From: CAXMQS01 sp964195995
GTDB taxonomy: Bacteria > Actinomycetota > Acidimicrobiia > Spongiisociales > JAOTWH01
Direction of reading: 5' to 3'
Assembly: GCA_964195995.1 (NCBI GenBank)
Contig: CAXMQS010000075.1
Coordinates: forward strand, 1 to 64,000
DNA: 64,000 nt
Under the pieces are notes generated by a model, which had not been told where the DNA came from, searched no databases, and saw nothing but the letters and a program-made list of their open reading frames with translations. Shown in pieces: positions 42,642 through 51,756 of this stretch (positions are counted from its first letter, which is position 1; the number at the start of each line of letters is the position of its first letter). A program made the translations under genes and the position numbers.

Positions 42642-43642
42642 TCGGTCCTCCTGCCGCGGCGCCCGCGGCCTCCGTTCTTGGGAGCCTTGGCTACTTCCTC
42701 GGCGGTGTGCCCCGTGTAGGCCATGAATACCTCGTCCAATGTCGGCTTGCGCAGGGCGATGTCGAGCGGAACGATTCGATTCTCGTCGAGGCGGCGTGCC
42801 GTCTCCATCAGTGTGTTCACGCCATCGCCAGCCGGGATCGTCAGCATGTTCAGGTCGGCGTCGAACGATGGATCCTCTCCCGCGATCTCGGCGACGACTC
42901 GACGGCCGACGGCGCAATCCTCGGCCTGGAGATGGAGGTCGATGACGTCGCCGCCGATCTTGGCCTTGAGCTCGTTGGCCGTTCCGTCGGCAACCAGCTT
43001 TCCTCTGTCGATCACTCCGATGCGATCTGCTATCTGGTCGGCTTCGTCGAGATACTGAGTTGTCAGCAGGATGGTGGTACCGGCGTCGATGAGCTCCTTG
43101 ATCAGCGCCCAGATGTCGAGACGGCTGCGTGGGTCGACTCCGGTGGTCGGCTCGTCGAGGAAGAGGACCTGGGGGCGCCCCACCATCGATGCGGCGAGGT
43201 CAAGGCGCCGCCGCATACCGCCCGAATAGGTGCGGACGGTGCGATCGGCGGCATCGGAGAGGTCGATCTTCTCGAGGACTTCTCCGGCGCGTTGCCTGGC
43301 GTTGGCCGCTGTCATGCCGTAGAGGCGCCCAACCATTTCGACGTTCTCGCGGCCTGTCAGATAGTCGTCAACCGCGGCGAACTGGCCGGCGAGACCGAGC
43401 CTCTTGCGTGCGGCCTTGGGGTCGGCCAAGACGTCTATACCGGCCACATTCGCGGTTCCGGAATCTGGTCGGAGCAGGGTCGTGAGCACGCGGATGATCG
43501 TCGTCTTGCCGGCACCGTTGGGACCGAGCAGTGCGTACACGATGCCTTGGTCGAACTCGAGGCTGACACCGTCGAGTGCAACGATGTCCCCGAATGTCTT
43601 GACGACGTCGCCGGCACTGACGATGGGCGTTGCTGATGGCAT
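42638..43642 (-). CDS. ABC exporter ATPase (DrrA-like)
   Basis: A 334-residue ATPase: Walker A GPNGAGKTT, signature YSGGMRRRLDLA, Walker B VLFLDEPTTGVD, H-loop TTQYLDEAD. The C-terminal extension (DVIDLHLQAEDC... TLDEVFMAYTG) is characteristic of DrrA, where it mediates contact with DrrB. The protein ends in a basic run, GGRGRRGRRTE. A moderate Shine-Dalgarno (GGAG) precedes ATG 43642. Confidence 0.87.
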   Translation of the reverse strand: MPSATPIVSAGDVVKTFGDIVALDGVSLEFDQGIVYALLGPNGAGKTTIIRVLTTLLRPDSGTANVAGIDVLADPKAARKRLGLAGQFAAVDDYLTGRENVEMVGRLYGMTAANARQRAGEVLEKIDLSDAADRTVRTYSGGMRRRLDLAASMVGRPQVLFLDEPTTGVDPRSRLDIWALIKELIDAGTTILLTTQYLDEADQIADRIGVIDRGKLVADGTANELKAKIGGDVIDLHLQAEDCAVGRRVVAEIAGEDPSFDADLNMLTIPAGDGVNTLMETARRLDENRIVPLDIALRKPTLDEVFMAYTGHTAEEVAKAPKNGGRGRRGRRTE

Positions 43643-43705
43643 GGGCGCTCCGGTGGCGGGGTGGGCAGGATGGCCCCGGCGAACTACCTAATCAATAGTC
43701 GGGAC

Positions 43706-45445
43706 CTACAGCAGGTCGGCGCCCCGCAGATTGTTGAACAAGAGGACGGCAAGGGTCAAGACGCTGAAGGCAGCTCCGGCGGCAACCCACACCCGGCGCA
43801 GGCTCCAGCGCTGAATGGAGATCGGGGGACACTCCGGCGCCAGCGAACGGAACGCCTCTATGAGGTCGACTCCGGTCTCAGCCTTCCGCTGTCGCACGAG
43901 GGAGCGCAGCTGCGACGGCATGGTGACTCCCTGGGTGGCAGCGAATCCCTCGGCGATGTCGATGGCCGAGAACTGTTCCAGCGCCCGGTTGTACACGTCT
44001 TCGGGGTCGCGGTTCAGCGCCAGCACCAGCATCATGTTCGCCAGGTCGACCGCTTCCCGCCACGGTGTTGGTCGAACGGTTCCGAATGCCACGTCGATGA
44101 TCTTCACCTGTCCGTCGGCCACGAGCAGGTTGGCCGGCTTGATGTCGCGATGGGCGAGCCCACTGTCCCACATGAGCCGGATGATGCCGAGACCCTGGTC
44201 GACTATGTCATCGGTCATGTCGACCTTGTCGATCTCAGCCGATCCTTCGAAGAACTCGGTGACTACCAGGTACTCGCGCTCGGGGCTCAGGGAAACGACG
44301 CCAAACGGTTCGGCGGAGGGGAGTCCGGCGCTGTGGAAGACTCGCTGCATGTAGTCCTCGTACTCGACGAGGCGGCGCACAGTAGAGAACGGTCGCTCGT
44401 CCTCGAGGGCCCCGTAGGTGATGGCCCGAAACAGCTTGTACCAGCGGTCGGACCGCAGGTGGTTGGTGGCGTACAGCTTGCCGAACAGGTAGGTGTCTGG
44501 TTCACCAGCGACCTTGATCCGCAAAGGAGTCGAGCCGGCCGAGCCTTCTAGACCGAATGCCTTAAGGTCGATCACCTGGCAGGCCAACAGTTCACATCCG
44601 AGCTGATCCCGGAGGGCCGAGCGGACCCCGGCGTTCATCATCGATGCGGGGTCGATCAACTGATGGTGCAGCGCCGAGCGCACCGCCGCAGCTCTACCGC
44701 CCTCCAGGGACAGATGGGCCTTCTTACCCATGGCGTAGCTGACGGGGAACACCACATCGGGGACGAAGAGTCGAAAAGTGGTGACCGTCAGCGCGACGCC
44801 AAGGGCGCCGCCGACCAGCACGTCGGTGAAGAGGTCTTCCGCGACGTAGAGGCGGGAGGCGCCGACTGCGGCGAGGACCATGCCGGTCAGCATCAGCCAG
44901 CGATTGCGCCAACGACCTGCCGGCAACAACGAGTAGCTGACGGCGATGGCACTGGCCGTCACCGTCGCCATCGGTATCGAGGCTTGCAGGGTTTCCACCT
45001 GGTCTGGCCGGACGGAGATGCGCGAGGCCGCCCACTCGGCGACGAGGACTACAGCGATGAATGTGATGAGGTGGCGCCAGCGTTTGGTCACGATCATGAC
45101 GAGCGAGGCGGCGCCGAGGAGGGTGCGCACCAGCCATGCTGACCCGAGGGCCCGAACGGTCTCGGCGAACTCGTCGAGCCAGGCGGTGCCTCTTTCGGCG
45201 AACCAGCCGGCAACGGCGGTGTCGCGTTCGAACCACCACTCGGCGGTCTCTCCGAAAGCCACGACGGAACCCCAGGTCAGGGTGGCTATTGCCAGGGCAC
45301 CGAGCCACGACCAACCGAAGAGATGGGGGCGGTGGGGGAGAATGCCAGGGGCCGCGGCCGGTCGACGTCTTCGGCTGTAGATCTTCACTCCCGCAAGGCG
45401 CAGTTGCCGCTGCTCGGCAACCTCGCGGAGGTGGCCTTCTGTCAC
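43706..45445 (-). CDS. PAP2-like membrane domain fused to a protein-kinase fold (paralog A)
   Basis: A 579-residue protein. Residues 45-235 form about five to six membrane helices in the order of a PAP2 phosphatase, but the catalytic motifs are gone: PSGH is replaced by IPMAT and SR-x5-H-x3-D reads SRLYVAEDLFTD (no histidine). Residues about 290-520 are a kinase-like domain with Lys323 (FGKLYA), HRDIKPANL (His432, Asp434, Asn439) and DVAF in place of DFG (Asp451). A C-terminal helix (about 550-575) ends the chain. The kinase part is on the cytoplasmic side by inference. Its start overlaps the flippase stop by 4 bases, and it is last in the cluster. A paralog lies at 47458. Confidence 0.8.
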   Translation of the reverse strand: MTEGHLREVAEQRQLRLAGVKIYSRRRRPAAAPGILPHRPHLFGWSWLGALAIATLTWGSVVAFGETAEWWFERDTAVAGWFAERGTAWLDEFAETVRALGSAWLVRTLLGAASLVMIVTKRWRHLITFIAVVLVAEWAASRISVRPDQVETLQASIPMATVTASAIAVSYSLLPAGRWRNRWLMLTGMVLAAVGASRLYVAEDLFTDVLVGGALGVALTVTTFRLFVPDVVFPVSYAMGKKAHLSLEGGRAAAVRSALHHQLIDPASMMNAGVRSALRDQLGCELLACQVIDLKAFGLEGSAGSTPLRIKVAGEPDTYLFGKLYATNHLRSDRWYKLFRAITYGALEDERPFSTVRRLVEYEDYMQRVFHSAGLPSAEPFGVVSLSPEREYLVVTEFFEGSAEIDKVDMTDDIVDQGLGIIRLMWDSGLAHRDIKPANLLVADGQVKIIDVAFGTVRPTPWREAVDLANMMLVLALNRDPEDVYNRALEQFSAIDIAEGFAATQGVTMPSQLRSLVRQRKAETGVDLIEAFRSLAPECPPISIQRWSLRRVWVAAGAAFSVLTLAVLLFNNLRGADLL

Positions 45446-46506
45446 TGTTCCGGTTCGGCGTCAGGGGGAGCTTTTCGCCATGACGTGTTCCGTCTCCAGA
45501 ACACATACGAGGCCGCGCCGAAGGGGATCGGCAGGAAGAACGTGATGAAACGGAAGAGCAGCACGGCGGCGACGATCTGCGCGTCGAGGATCTCGTCCAC
45601 GCCGATGGAGAGGGCTGCTGTCAGCCCGAGTTCGACAACTCCGAGCCCCCCCGGCGTAATAGGGAGAGCCGAGATGAGTCGCACGAAGGCGAAAGCGGCG
45701 AGCGCCTGCACCCATCCGACCTCCTCCTCAGAAACGCCGACGTTGCGGAGCGCAACCAGGAGCACCGCATAGAGAGAGATGTGGCTCAGCAGGGCGGCGA
45801 CGGAGATGCGCAGCCAGCGTTCCTTCAACAGTTCGCCGGTGCGCCGGAAGAAATCGATTGTTGAGTCGCCGGCGCCGGTGAGGGGTGGTTTACGAACGAG
45901 GCGACGCAGTTTGGACACGAAGCGGCCGAAGCCCTCCCCCACCCGGCGGGCTACACCCTCGGATCGGAGCATGAGCCAAAAGACGATGACGGCTGCCGCC
46001 AGTGCACCGAGCCCGATCGCCGCCGAGATTATCTCGGCCGCGTTGGCGTCTCCCGACAGTGCGAGGAGGGCCAGGGCGAAGATGGGCATTCCCAGCTTGA
46101 CATAGTTGTTCCAGATGCCCGAGACGATGGTCGCTCTGGCAAAGTCGGCCTTGGTGAAACCCCACGACCGGTACATGGCGTAGGTCACGCCAACTCCGAG
46201 GAGGCCGCCGCCCGGCATGCTGTTGGATACGGCCGTCGAGGCCTGGTTGGATACGGCCGCCTGGCCGACGGTGAGTCCCGGAAGGACCGCTGTCAGCACG
46301 AACCAATAGGTTGCGAGGTTCCACGCCCCGAAGATGAAGAGGCCGCCCAGCTCGAGCGACGACATGGCGGTGATGGTGTCCCAAACGTCTCCGTACGAGG
46401 CGATGCGGGGCATGACGCCGACGAAAATGCCGACCACGATCACCGTCGATACAAGTCCCTGCAGGATCCTCTTGCGTTTGGTCGCTGCTGTGATGCCCTC
46501 AGTCAT
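45442..46506 (-). CDS. Flippase-like membrane protein (YbhN / lysyl-PG synthase TM family)
   Basis: A 354-residue protein with about eight membrane helices and no C-terminal synthase domain. SMPGGGLLGVGVTYAMYRSWGF, and SALPITPGGLGVVELGLTAALS in the second half, are the repeated signature of the UPF0104/MprF flippase domain. It probably moves an aminoacylated or glycosylated lipid across the membrane (inference). AGGAGG lies 4-5 bases before ATG 46506. A Crp-type palindrome is centred exactly 48.5 bp upstream. It is coupled by a 4-base overlap to PAP2-kinase fusion A. Confidence 0.83.
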   Translation of the reverse strand: MTEGITAATKRKRILQGLVSTVIVVGIFVGVMPRIASYGDVWDTITAMSSLELGGLFIFGAWNLATYWFVLTAVLPGLTVGQAAVSNQASTAVSNSMPGGGLLGVGVTYAMYRSWGFTKADFARATIVSGIWNNYVKLGMPIFALALLALSGDANAAEIISAAIGLGALAAAVIVFWLMLRSEGVARRVGEGFGRFVSKLRRLVRKPPLTGAGDSTIDFFRRTGELLKERWLRISVAALLSHISLYAVLLVALRNVGVSEEEVGWVQALAAFAFVRLISALPITPGGLGVVELGLTAALSIGVDEILDAQIVAAVLLFRFITFFLPIPFGAASYVFWRRNTSWRKAPPDAEPEQ

Positions 46507-46544
46507 ACCCCTCCTAACACCAACCGTCGGAAACCTGACAGGTG

Positions 46545-46564
46545 ACTGTCGCCTCGGCGACTGT
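46545..46564. promoter_or_regulatory. Putative Crp-family operator upstream of the flippase gene
   Basis: ACTGTCG-N6-CGACTGT. On the coding (reverse) strand the promoter-proximal half is CGACAGT as at the other two sites; the distal half has one mismatch (AGTCG for TGTCG). The centre, 46554.5, is 48.5 bp from ATG 46506. Confidence 0.5.
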
Positions 46565-46603
46565 AGCCGAGGCCGATCAGCGGGGCGGGGGCGTTGGCGG
46601 TCA

Positions 46604-47461
46604 CTAGAGATCGGACGGGTCGAGGATGAACCCGGCTTGCCTCGCCTGCTCTTTGAGGTCCGTCAGGTCGGCGAAGCCGACCGCGCGTTCGACGTCTGCT
46701 ACCAGAGTCTCGACGCCTGCCCCTTCGGCGTCGAACTCGAACGTGACGCACCCGCCTTCGAAGAGGTGGAACCAGGTTGCCCGATATGTGCCCTCTTCAA
46801 CCCGGTCCTCGATTTCGTCGAGGACGTCAGCGAGGGTGAGGTTGGTGTGGATGTCGTCGTCGCCTGGCGCCATTCCCTGCATGGTTTCCCTAACCGCATC
46901 GTTGGCACTGACGATGATGACGAATGCTCCGTCCTCGAGCGTCTCGCTGATGGTCTCGTCGGGCGTCTCGGAATCGGCTAGCTGGAGGGTGATTGGCCTC
47001 CCCCGTACCGACTGACCGGCGAGGTCGACGCCGACCCTGGCGGCGTACGGGCGAGCCAAGTCAGATGTTGGCACGATCACCAGGTCGATCGGCTGGATCT
47101 CCTCGGTGGCCTCAACGAATCGCGTGATCCTGTCGTTGGGGTGAGCCCTGGCTGCCGCCGAACCCGGGTCGCAACTCTCCGAGAGGTTCACTGTTAGAAA
47201 GCCATCGCCGAGCCGGTCGGAGTCCAGGAAGAACCTGACGTTGCCCGTCTGGTGTCGCATGTGGTGATAGGTCCAGCCGGGCTCGAGCTCGTTGATGCAG
47301 GGACCGAACTCGGCGCCGGGAATCGCTTGGATCTCCATGACGACGGACACCGGTATATCGGAGAACGGGAACTCGCAGAGCGGGAACGACCGACCGAGGT
47401 CCGCGATTCCGCAGGAGCTTGCGAGGAGAGCCGCCACCGAGAGAGCGGCAAGGCGTCTCAC
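46604..47461 (-). CDS. Predicted exported lipoprotein-like protein of unknown family
   Basis: A 285-residue protein. The first 17 residues are a signal sequence ending LLASSC, an imperfect lipobox. The mature part has two or three cysteines (PLCEFPF, FGPCINEL, SESCDPG, GGCVTF) that may form disulfides, and no recognisable domain. It lies between PAP2-kinase fusion B (4-base overlap) and the flippase gene, so it is probably an extracytoplasmic component of the same system. Confidence 0.72.
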   Translation of the reverse strand: MRRLAALSVAALLASSCGIADLGRSFPLCEFPFSDIPVSVVMEIQAIPGAEFGPCINELEPGWTYHHMRHQTGNVRFFLDSDRLGDGFLTVNLSESCDPGSAAARAHPNDRITRFVEATEEIQPIDLVIVPTSDLARPYAARVGVDLAGQSVRGRPITLQLADSETPDETISETLEDGAFVIIVSANDAVRETMQGMAPGDDDIHTNLTLADVLDEIEDRVEEGTYRATWFHLFEGGCVTFEFDAEGAGVETLVADVERAVGFADLTDLKEQARQAGFILDPSDL

Positions 47462-49227
47462 AACAACCCCGATCGCACGTTCTGCAGGGCGACCTGAATG
47501 ACGAGTGCGCCGAATGCAAGCGCTCCCAGCGCGAGCCCGATGCGGCGCAAGCTCATCCGTTGCAGATGGATGACGTCGGTTGGCGGGGCTAGATCTCGGA
47601 ATCGCTCCAGGAGGTCGGTGCCACCGCCGCGATTCAGCTTGAGGCGGTTCGAGAGCTCACCAGGCACCGTGATGCCGTGGGTGGCGGCGAAGGCCTCGGC
47701 GATGTCCTCGGGTGCGAAGTAGCGAGTGGCGGTGTTGTATACATCCTCAGCATCCGCTTGCAGGCCCAACACCAGCATCATGTTCGCCAGGTCGACCGCC
47801 TGGCGCCACGGGCTGGGGCGGAGGGTGGCGAAGGCGACATCGATCAATTTGACCCTGTCGTCTCGGACCATCAGGTTGGCCGGCTTGATGTCACGGTGCG
47901 CCAAGCCGTTATCCCACAGCTGGCGAACGATGGAGAGCGAGTCGTCGATGACCTGCGGCGTGATCTCTGCGTCGCCGATCTCTATGGAGTCCTTGAGGAA
48001 CTCCGTGACCAGGAGGTACTCCCTTTCTGGGGTGATCTCGACGACTCCAAATGATTGTGGCGCGGGGATTCCGGCCTTGGCCATAGTCAGCAGCATGTAG
48101 TCCTCGTACTCAACGAGCCGGCGCACCGAGGTGAACCGCACCTCGTCCTCGAGGCTGCCGTAGAGAATGGTTCGCCCCAGCTTGTACCAACGGTCGGCTC
48201 GCAGGTGATTAGCGGCGTACAGCTTGGCGAACACGATGGGACGATCTCCGCCCTCGATCTCGATGCGAAGCGGAGTCGATCCACCAGAGCCGGCGAGACC
48301 GAATGGCTCCATGGAGATGACCCCGAAGCCGAGCTGGTCTGAGATCGCTTGCCTGATGGCCTCACCGCGAGCTCCCGTCACATCTAGATGGGCGGTGACA
48401 CCACGGCCGTAGCTGACGGGGAATACGGCCTCCGGCACGAACAGCTTGAACATCAGCACGGCGACCGCCAGTCCGAATAGGGCGCCGATGACGCCGTCGC
48501 TGAGATGATCGACGGCGAGGTAGACACGGGCGGTAATGAGAGCTGCCACGACCACACCCGACGCCGCCAGCCATCGGTTGCGCCACTTGCCTGCCGGGAA
48601 GAGGGCGAATCCCATGACGCCGAGCGTTACGGCCAGAGAGGCGGTCGGGGCGGCGGGGTGGCTGTACCCAGACCAGCTACCGAGGATCGGAACAAAGGGC
48701 CGCGGTCGGGCGATCTCGTTAGACAACCAGGTGACCACAGCGTCAACTCCGACGAAGGCCACGACTGCGGCGAAGAAGTGCCGCCACTGGCGATAGATAA
48801 GCAGGGCCAGCAGTGTCGCCCACCGCAACGGCCGGACCGTCCACAGCGAGCCAAGGGCGTGGAGCGCCTTGGAGATCGTGGTGGCGAGGTCGCTGCGCAG
48901 GTCAACGAGCCGGTTGAGAACTGTGTTATCCCGAATCTGCCACCAATCGGCGCTGCCGGGGATGGCGAACAAGCTGATCCAGATCCCAACCGTGACGATC
49001 CCGACCACGAGCCAGATGATGCCGCTGGACTTCAGCTCCCTGGGGAGTGGTGGCTTCTCCCCCGACGGCCGCCTTCGCTTCCCGGAGATGCGCAGGCCGC
49101 CGACGCGAATCTGGCGACGTTCGCCGACGCCATCCAGCTGGCTGACGACGCGTTCACCCAGCTCAAGCTGGTCGAGCGAGAGCGGCTCACCTTCCCCGCT
49201 GGCTGCTGGGCCTTCTTTGTTGACCAT
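47458..49227 (-). CDS. PAP2-like membrane domain fused to a protein-kinase fold (paralog B)
   Basis: A 589-residue protein with the same plan as paralog A and about 45-50% visible identity in the kinase part. Residues 68-265 are PAP2-like helices. ARPRP at 173-177 recalls motif 1, but PSGH reads SHPAAPTA and motif 3 is ARVYLAVDHLSD, with Asp in the His position. The kinase-like domain has Lys335 (FAKLYA), HRDIKPANL (His444, Asp446, Asn451) and DVAF (Asp463). A basic stretch (about 48-60) and a final helix (about 565-585) flank it. ATG 49227 was chosen for AAGGGGA upstream and because the frame before it is Arg/Pro-rich noise. It opens the operon and is divergent from a PAP2 phosphatase gene. 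Confidence 0.8.
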   Translation of the reverse strand: MVNKEGPAASGEGEPLSLDQLELGERVVSQLDGVGERRQIRVGGLRISGKRRRPSGEKPPLPRELKSSGIIWLVVGIVTVGIWISLFAIPGSADWWQIRDNTVLNRLVDLRSDLATTISKALHALGSLWTVRPLRWATLLALLIYRQWRHFFAAVVAFVGVDAVVTWLSNEIARPRPFVPILGSWSGYSHPAAPTASLAVTLGVMGFALFPAGKWRNRWLAASGVVVAALITARVYLAVDHLSDGVIGALFGLAVAVLMFKLFVPEAVFPVSYGRGVTAHLDVTGARGEAIRQAISDQLGFGVISMEPFGLAGSGGSTPLRIEIEGGDRPIVFAKLYAANHLRADRWYKLGRTILYGSLEDEVRFTSVRRLVEYEDYMLLTMAKAGIPAPQSFGVVEITPEREYLLVTEFLKDSIEIGDAEITPQVIDDSLSIVRQLWDNGLAHRDIKPANLMVRDDRVKLIDVAFATLRPSPWRQAVDLANMMLVLGLQADAEDVYNTATRYFAPEDIAEAFAATHGITVPGELSNRLKLNRGGGTDLLERFRDLAPPTDVIHLQRMSLRRIGLALGALAFGALVIQVALQNVRSGLL

Positions 49228-49253
49228 CTCGTCCCCTTCGACGGCCAAACCTA

Positions 49254-49282
49254 GCGACTGCCCTAGCCGGAAAGGCAGTCGC
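49254..49282. promoter_or_regulatory. Operator-like inverted repeat in the divergent PAP2 promoter region
   Basis: GCGACTGCC and GGCAGTCGC are perfect 9-bp arms, 11 bp apart. They sit between the divergent start codons 49227 and 49320, the centre being 41 and 52 bp away from them. Confidence 0.4.
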
Positions 49283-49307
49283 CACCGCGGGACCGAGCGG
49301 GCTCTCG

Positions 49308-49313
49308 TAGGCT
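49308..49313 (+). promoter_or_regulatory. -10 hexamer TAGGCT of a leaderless promoter
   Basis: Six bases before ATG 49320. Confidence 0.6.
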
Positions 49314-49319
49314 GAACCG

Positions 49320-50018
49320 ATGCACCGCGACCTGGGACCCCCCGGACACCACCACGCCCACATGTTCCAGGACCACCGGTGGGCGGTCGCCGGTGCCAGC
49401 GCCATGTACGTCGGGGCCGCAGTGCTGCTGTTCGTGATGGCGGCCTCACCCTCGCTACTACAGCCGATCGACGACTGGTGGTACGACCTCATGGTGTCGA
49501 TCGAGGCATCGCTACTGACCGGCTTCGCCAAAGTCCTGGACGTGGTCGGCGGAACGATCGTCATGATTCCATTGCGAGTCGCCGCGACCATCTACCTGGC
49601 GACCCGGCGCAGATGGGCGGCGCTGACCACGTTCCTGTCGGCCATCGCAGTATCGGAGCTGGCCATCGGGCCCTTGAAGGCGCTCTACGACCGGGCACGG
49701 CCCCCCGCCTCTCTTGTCGATACGTCGAGTGCAGCATTTCCGTCAGGTCACGCCACGGCGGCGGCGGTCACCGCCATCATCCTGGTGGTTGTCCTCATAT
49801 CGCCGGGGGAGCACCGGCGAGCCTGGGAGGTCCGGGCCGGCGTCTTCGCTTTCTTGATGGCGCTGTCGCGCACCTACCTGAGAGCGCATTGGCTGACCGA
49901 TGTGGTCGCCGGAGCGCTTCTGGGCGCCGCCACTGCGCTGGCGGCTGCAGCTGTTGTCCAGATCGTGCGCACTCGCCTGATCAATCGCGATGCAGCTAGG
50001 GTCGCCCCGGATGGCTGA
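49320..50018 (+). CDS. PAP2 phosphatase (intact motifs), copy 1
   Basis: A 232-residue membrane protein with six helices. All three catalytic motifs are present: KALYDRARP, PSGH (FPSGHATAAA) and SRTYLRAHWLTD. It dephosphorylates phosphatidic acid, diacylglycerol pyrophosphate or a polyprenyl pyrophosphate at the outer face. The His-rich N-terminus (MHRDLGPPGHHHAH) is unusual. The last 8 bases overlap the next gene. It is divergent from PAP2-kinase fusion B. Confidence 0.86.
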   Translation: MHRDLGPPGHHHAHMFQDHRWAVAGASAMYVGAAVLLFVMAASPSLLQPIDDWWYDLMVSIEASLLTGFAKVLDVVGGTIVMIPLRVAATIYLATRRRWAALTTFLSAIAVSELAIGPLKALYDRARPPASLVDTSSAAFPSGHATAAAVTAIILVVVLISPGEHRRAWEVRAGVFAFLMALSRTYLRAHWLTDVVAGALLGAATALAAAAVVQIVRTRLINRDAARVAPDG

Positions 50019-50610
50019 GCGACGGGCCCCGTTGACGCTGGTGGGAGTGGGATTCCTGCTCCTTGCCGTTTCGTGGTGGGCTGCCACCGGCGACAGCATC
50101 TCGGACCTCGAGGCAGATACCTTCCGCTTCTTCAACGATTGGCCCGACTGGCTGAAGGATCCTGTCTGGCCGATCATGCAGCTCGGTGCCATCGCCATCG
50201 TTCCAATTGTGGCCGTCGGTGCTTGGTTCCTGAGCAAGCAGTGGCGCCTGGCGGCCGGTATCGGCGTTGCCGCGTTCGTTGGCTGGGTGCTGGGCAAGGT
50301 CGTCAAGGAGGTCGTCGGGCGGGGGAGGCCCCAGGAGTTCCTCGACAACGTCAACTTCCGTCCGGAGTGGGAGGGCTTGGGCTTCGTCTCGGGTCACGCC
50401 GCCGTCGCTTTCGCTATGGCCGCGATGCTGTCGCCACACCTGAGGCGCCCGTGGAAGGTGGTGGTGTGGACCCTCGCCGTTGCCACCGGGATCCTTCGCA
50501 TGTATACGGCAGCACACCTCCCCCTCGACGTCACCGGAGGAGCAGGGCTGGGTATCGCGCTGGCGGGACTGTGGCAACTCGCCACCTGGCAACACCCGGC
50601 GGAGGCCTAG
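50011..50610 (+). CDS. PAP2 phosphatase (intact motifs), copy 2
   Basis: A 199-residue protein if started at ATG 50011 (MAERRAPL), which overlaps the previous stop; ATG 49990 would add seven residues. Six helices. The motifs are KEVVGRGRP, FVSGH (for PSGH) and RMYTAAHLPLD. It is probably a lipid phosphatase acting with its neighbour, though the two are not close in sequence. The stop shares CTAG with the convergent M20 gene. Confidence 0.82.
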   Translation: MAERRAPLTLVGVGFLLLAVSWWAATGDSISDLEADTFRFFNDWPDWLKDPVWPIMQLGAIAIVPIVAVGAWFLSKQWRLAAGIGVAAFVGWVLGKVVKEVVGRGRPQEFLDNVNFRPEWEGLGFVSGHAAVAFAMAAMLSPHLRRPWKVVVWTLAVATGILRMYTAAHLPLDVTGGAGLGIALAGLWQLATWQHPAEA

Positions 50611-51725
50611 ATCTCCATCGACGCCGTGGCGTGCACCAGCCGGCAGTAGGGCTCCAACGAGTCGATAGCGACCCACTCGTCCTCGCCATGGGCGCCGCAG
50701 GCCCGCGGATTGGACATGAGCACGTGAACGTCGCCCGCCGCGGCGTAGATCCTGCCGTTGCTTGCCCCCGCTGAATGGATGATGTCGGGTGGGCCTTCGC
50801 CTTCCTGCAACAACAGCTCTATGAAGCGCCTGGCGACGGGTGCCTCCTTGGGGTAATAGGCGGCCGGGTCTGCCTTGGCGAAATCGACGGCGCCGCCAGC
50901 CTTGGTGACGATCTTGGCGACAGCGGTCGTGATTTCTTCGGGGGTCATCTCTTCCGTGAACCGGAGGTCGAACACGCCAGTGGCGGAGTCGGGTATTCGA
51001 TTGCTGGCGTCGCCGGCGGTCACCTGCGTCATGACGACTGACGGTCTCCAGTCCTGCTCATCGGCGGGTGCCGGGAAGCGCTCACCGAGCGCCCTGGCGA
51101 TGGCGTACAGGTTGTCGATGGCGTTCTCGGCTAGATAAGGCCTGCTGGCATGGGCAGCGACACCGGTGGCGCTCACGGTGAAGGTGGCGATTCCCTTCTC
51201 CTTCTCGACATAACCGAAGTTGGGTCCGCCGTCCGGAGCGAACACCACCGGTGGCAGTAGATCCTGCTTCACGAGGTAGTCGACGACAACAGCCGCCCCG
51301 GCTCGTGACCCAACCTCCTCGTCCTCGCTCAGGACCATCCAGAAGTCTCTGTGGTCGTCGGAGTTGGCGAGCGCTCGCAACGCGTACAGCATCGCAAGCA
51401 CCTGCGTCTTCATGTCGGCCACGCCGCGGCCGTGTAGGTAGCCGTCGGCTCTTCGCAACGCGAAGAGATGGTCGGGGGCTGGCACGACCTCGATGTGACC
51501 GTCACCGATGATCCGAGGGCGAAGCGAGTTCGGCGGTTTGATGATGGTTGAAGCGACCCCATGGCAGTCGAACTCGATGAAATCCAGCGGCGCGCCATCG
51601 AGGAACTGCTTGATCCACTCGCCCGCTTTGGCGAACTCACCTGGATTGCGGCATACCTCGGTTCGGAACCCGACGAGGGAGGTCAGGTCATCGATGAACT
51701 CTTCGAGATCGAAGGCGACGCTCAT
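50607..51725 (-). CDS. M20-family zinc peptidase/deacylase
   Basis: A 372-residue protein of the ArgE/DapE/CPG2 family. Metal and catalytic residues: GDGHIEVVP (where GHxDVVP is usual), GRGVADMK, EDEEVGSRAG, APDGG, and GAHGEDEWV. The dimerisation domain lies near residues 180-290. It hydrolyses an acylated amino acid or dipeptide. The start ATG 51725 is confirmed by TACCTT six bases before it. Confidence 0.85.
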   Translation of the reverse strand: MSVAFDLEEFIDDLTSLVGFRTEVCRNPGEFAKAGEWIKQFLDGAPLDFIEFDCHGVASTIIKPPNSLRPRIIGDGHIEVVPAPDHLFALRRADGYLHGRGVADMKTQVLAMLYALRALANSDDHRDFWMVLSEDEEVGSRAGAAVVVDYLVKQDLLPPVVFAPDGGPNFGYVEKEKGIATFTVSATGVAAHASRPYLAENAIDNLYAIARALGERFPAPADEQDWRPSVVMTQVTAGDASNRIPDSATGVFDLRFTEEMTPEEITTAVAKIVTKAGGAVDFAKADPAAYYPKEAPVARRFIELLLQEGEGPPDIIHSAGASNGRIYAAAGDVHVLMSNPRACGAHGEDEWVAIDSLEPYCRLVHATASMEI

Positions 51726-51731
51726 GGGGCG

Positions 51732-51749
51732 AAGGTAACCGGATACGGT
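51732..51749. promoter_or_regulatory. Overlapping divergent leaderless promoters (M20 / TauE)
   Basis: TACCTT (51732-51737, reverse strand) is six bases before ATG 51725. TACGGT (51744-51749, forward) is seven bases before GTG 51757. Two start codons only 31 bp apart leave no room for leaders, so both mRNAs should be leaderless. Confidence 0.55.
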
Positions 51750-51756
51750 GGTTGTC

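Noticed and set aside
42642..42917. Extension of the DrrB-like permease
   Set aside because: It overlaps the ATPase gene with Arg-rich noise; AGGAGG and the ATGA overlap fix 42641.
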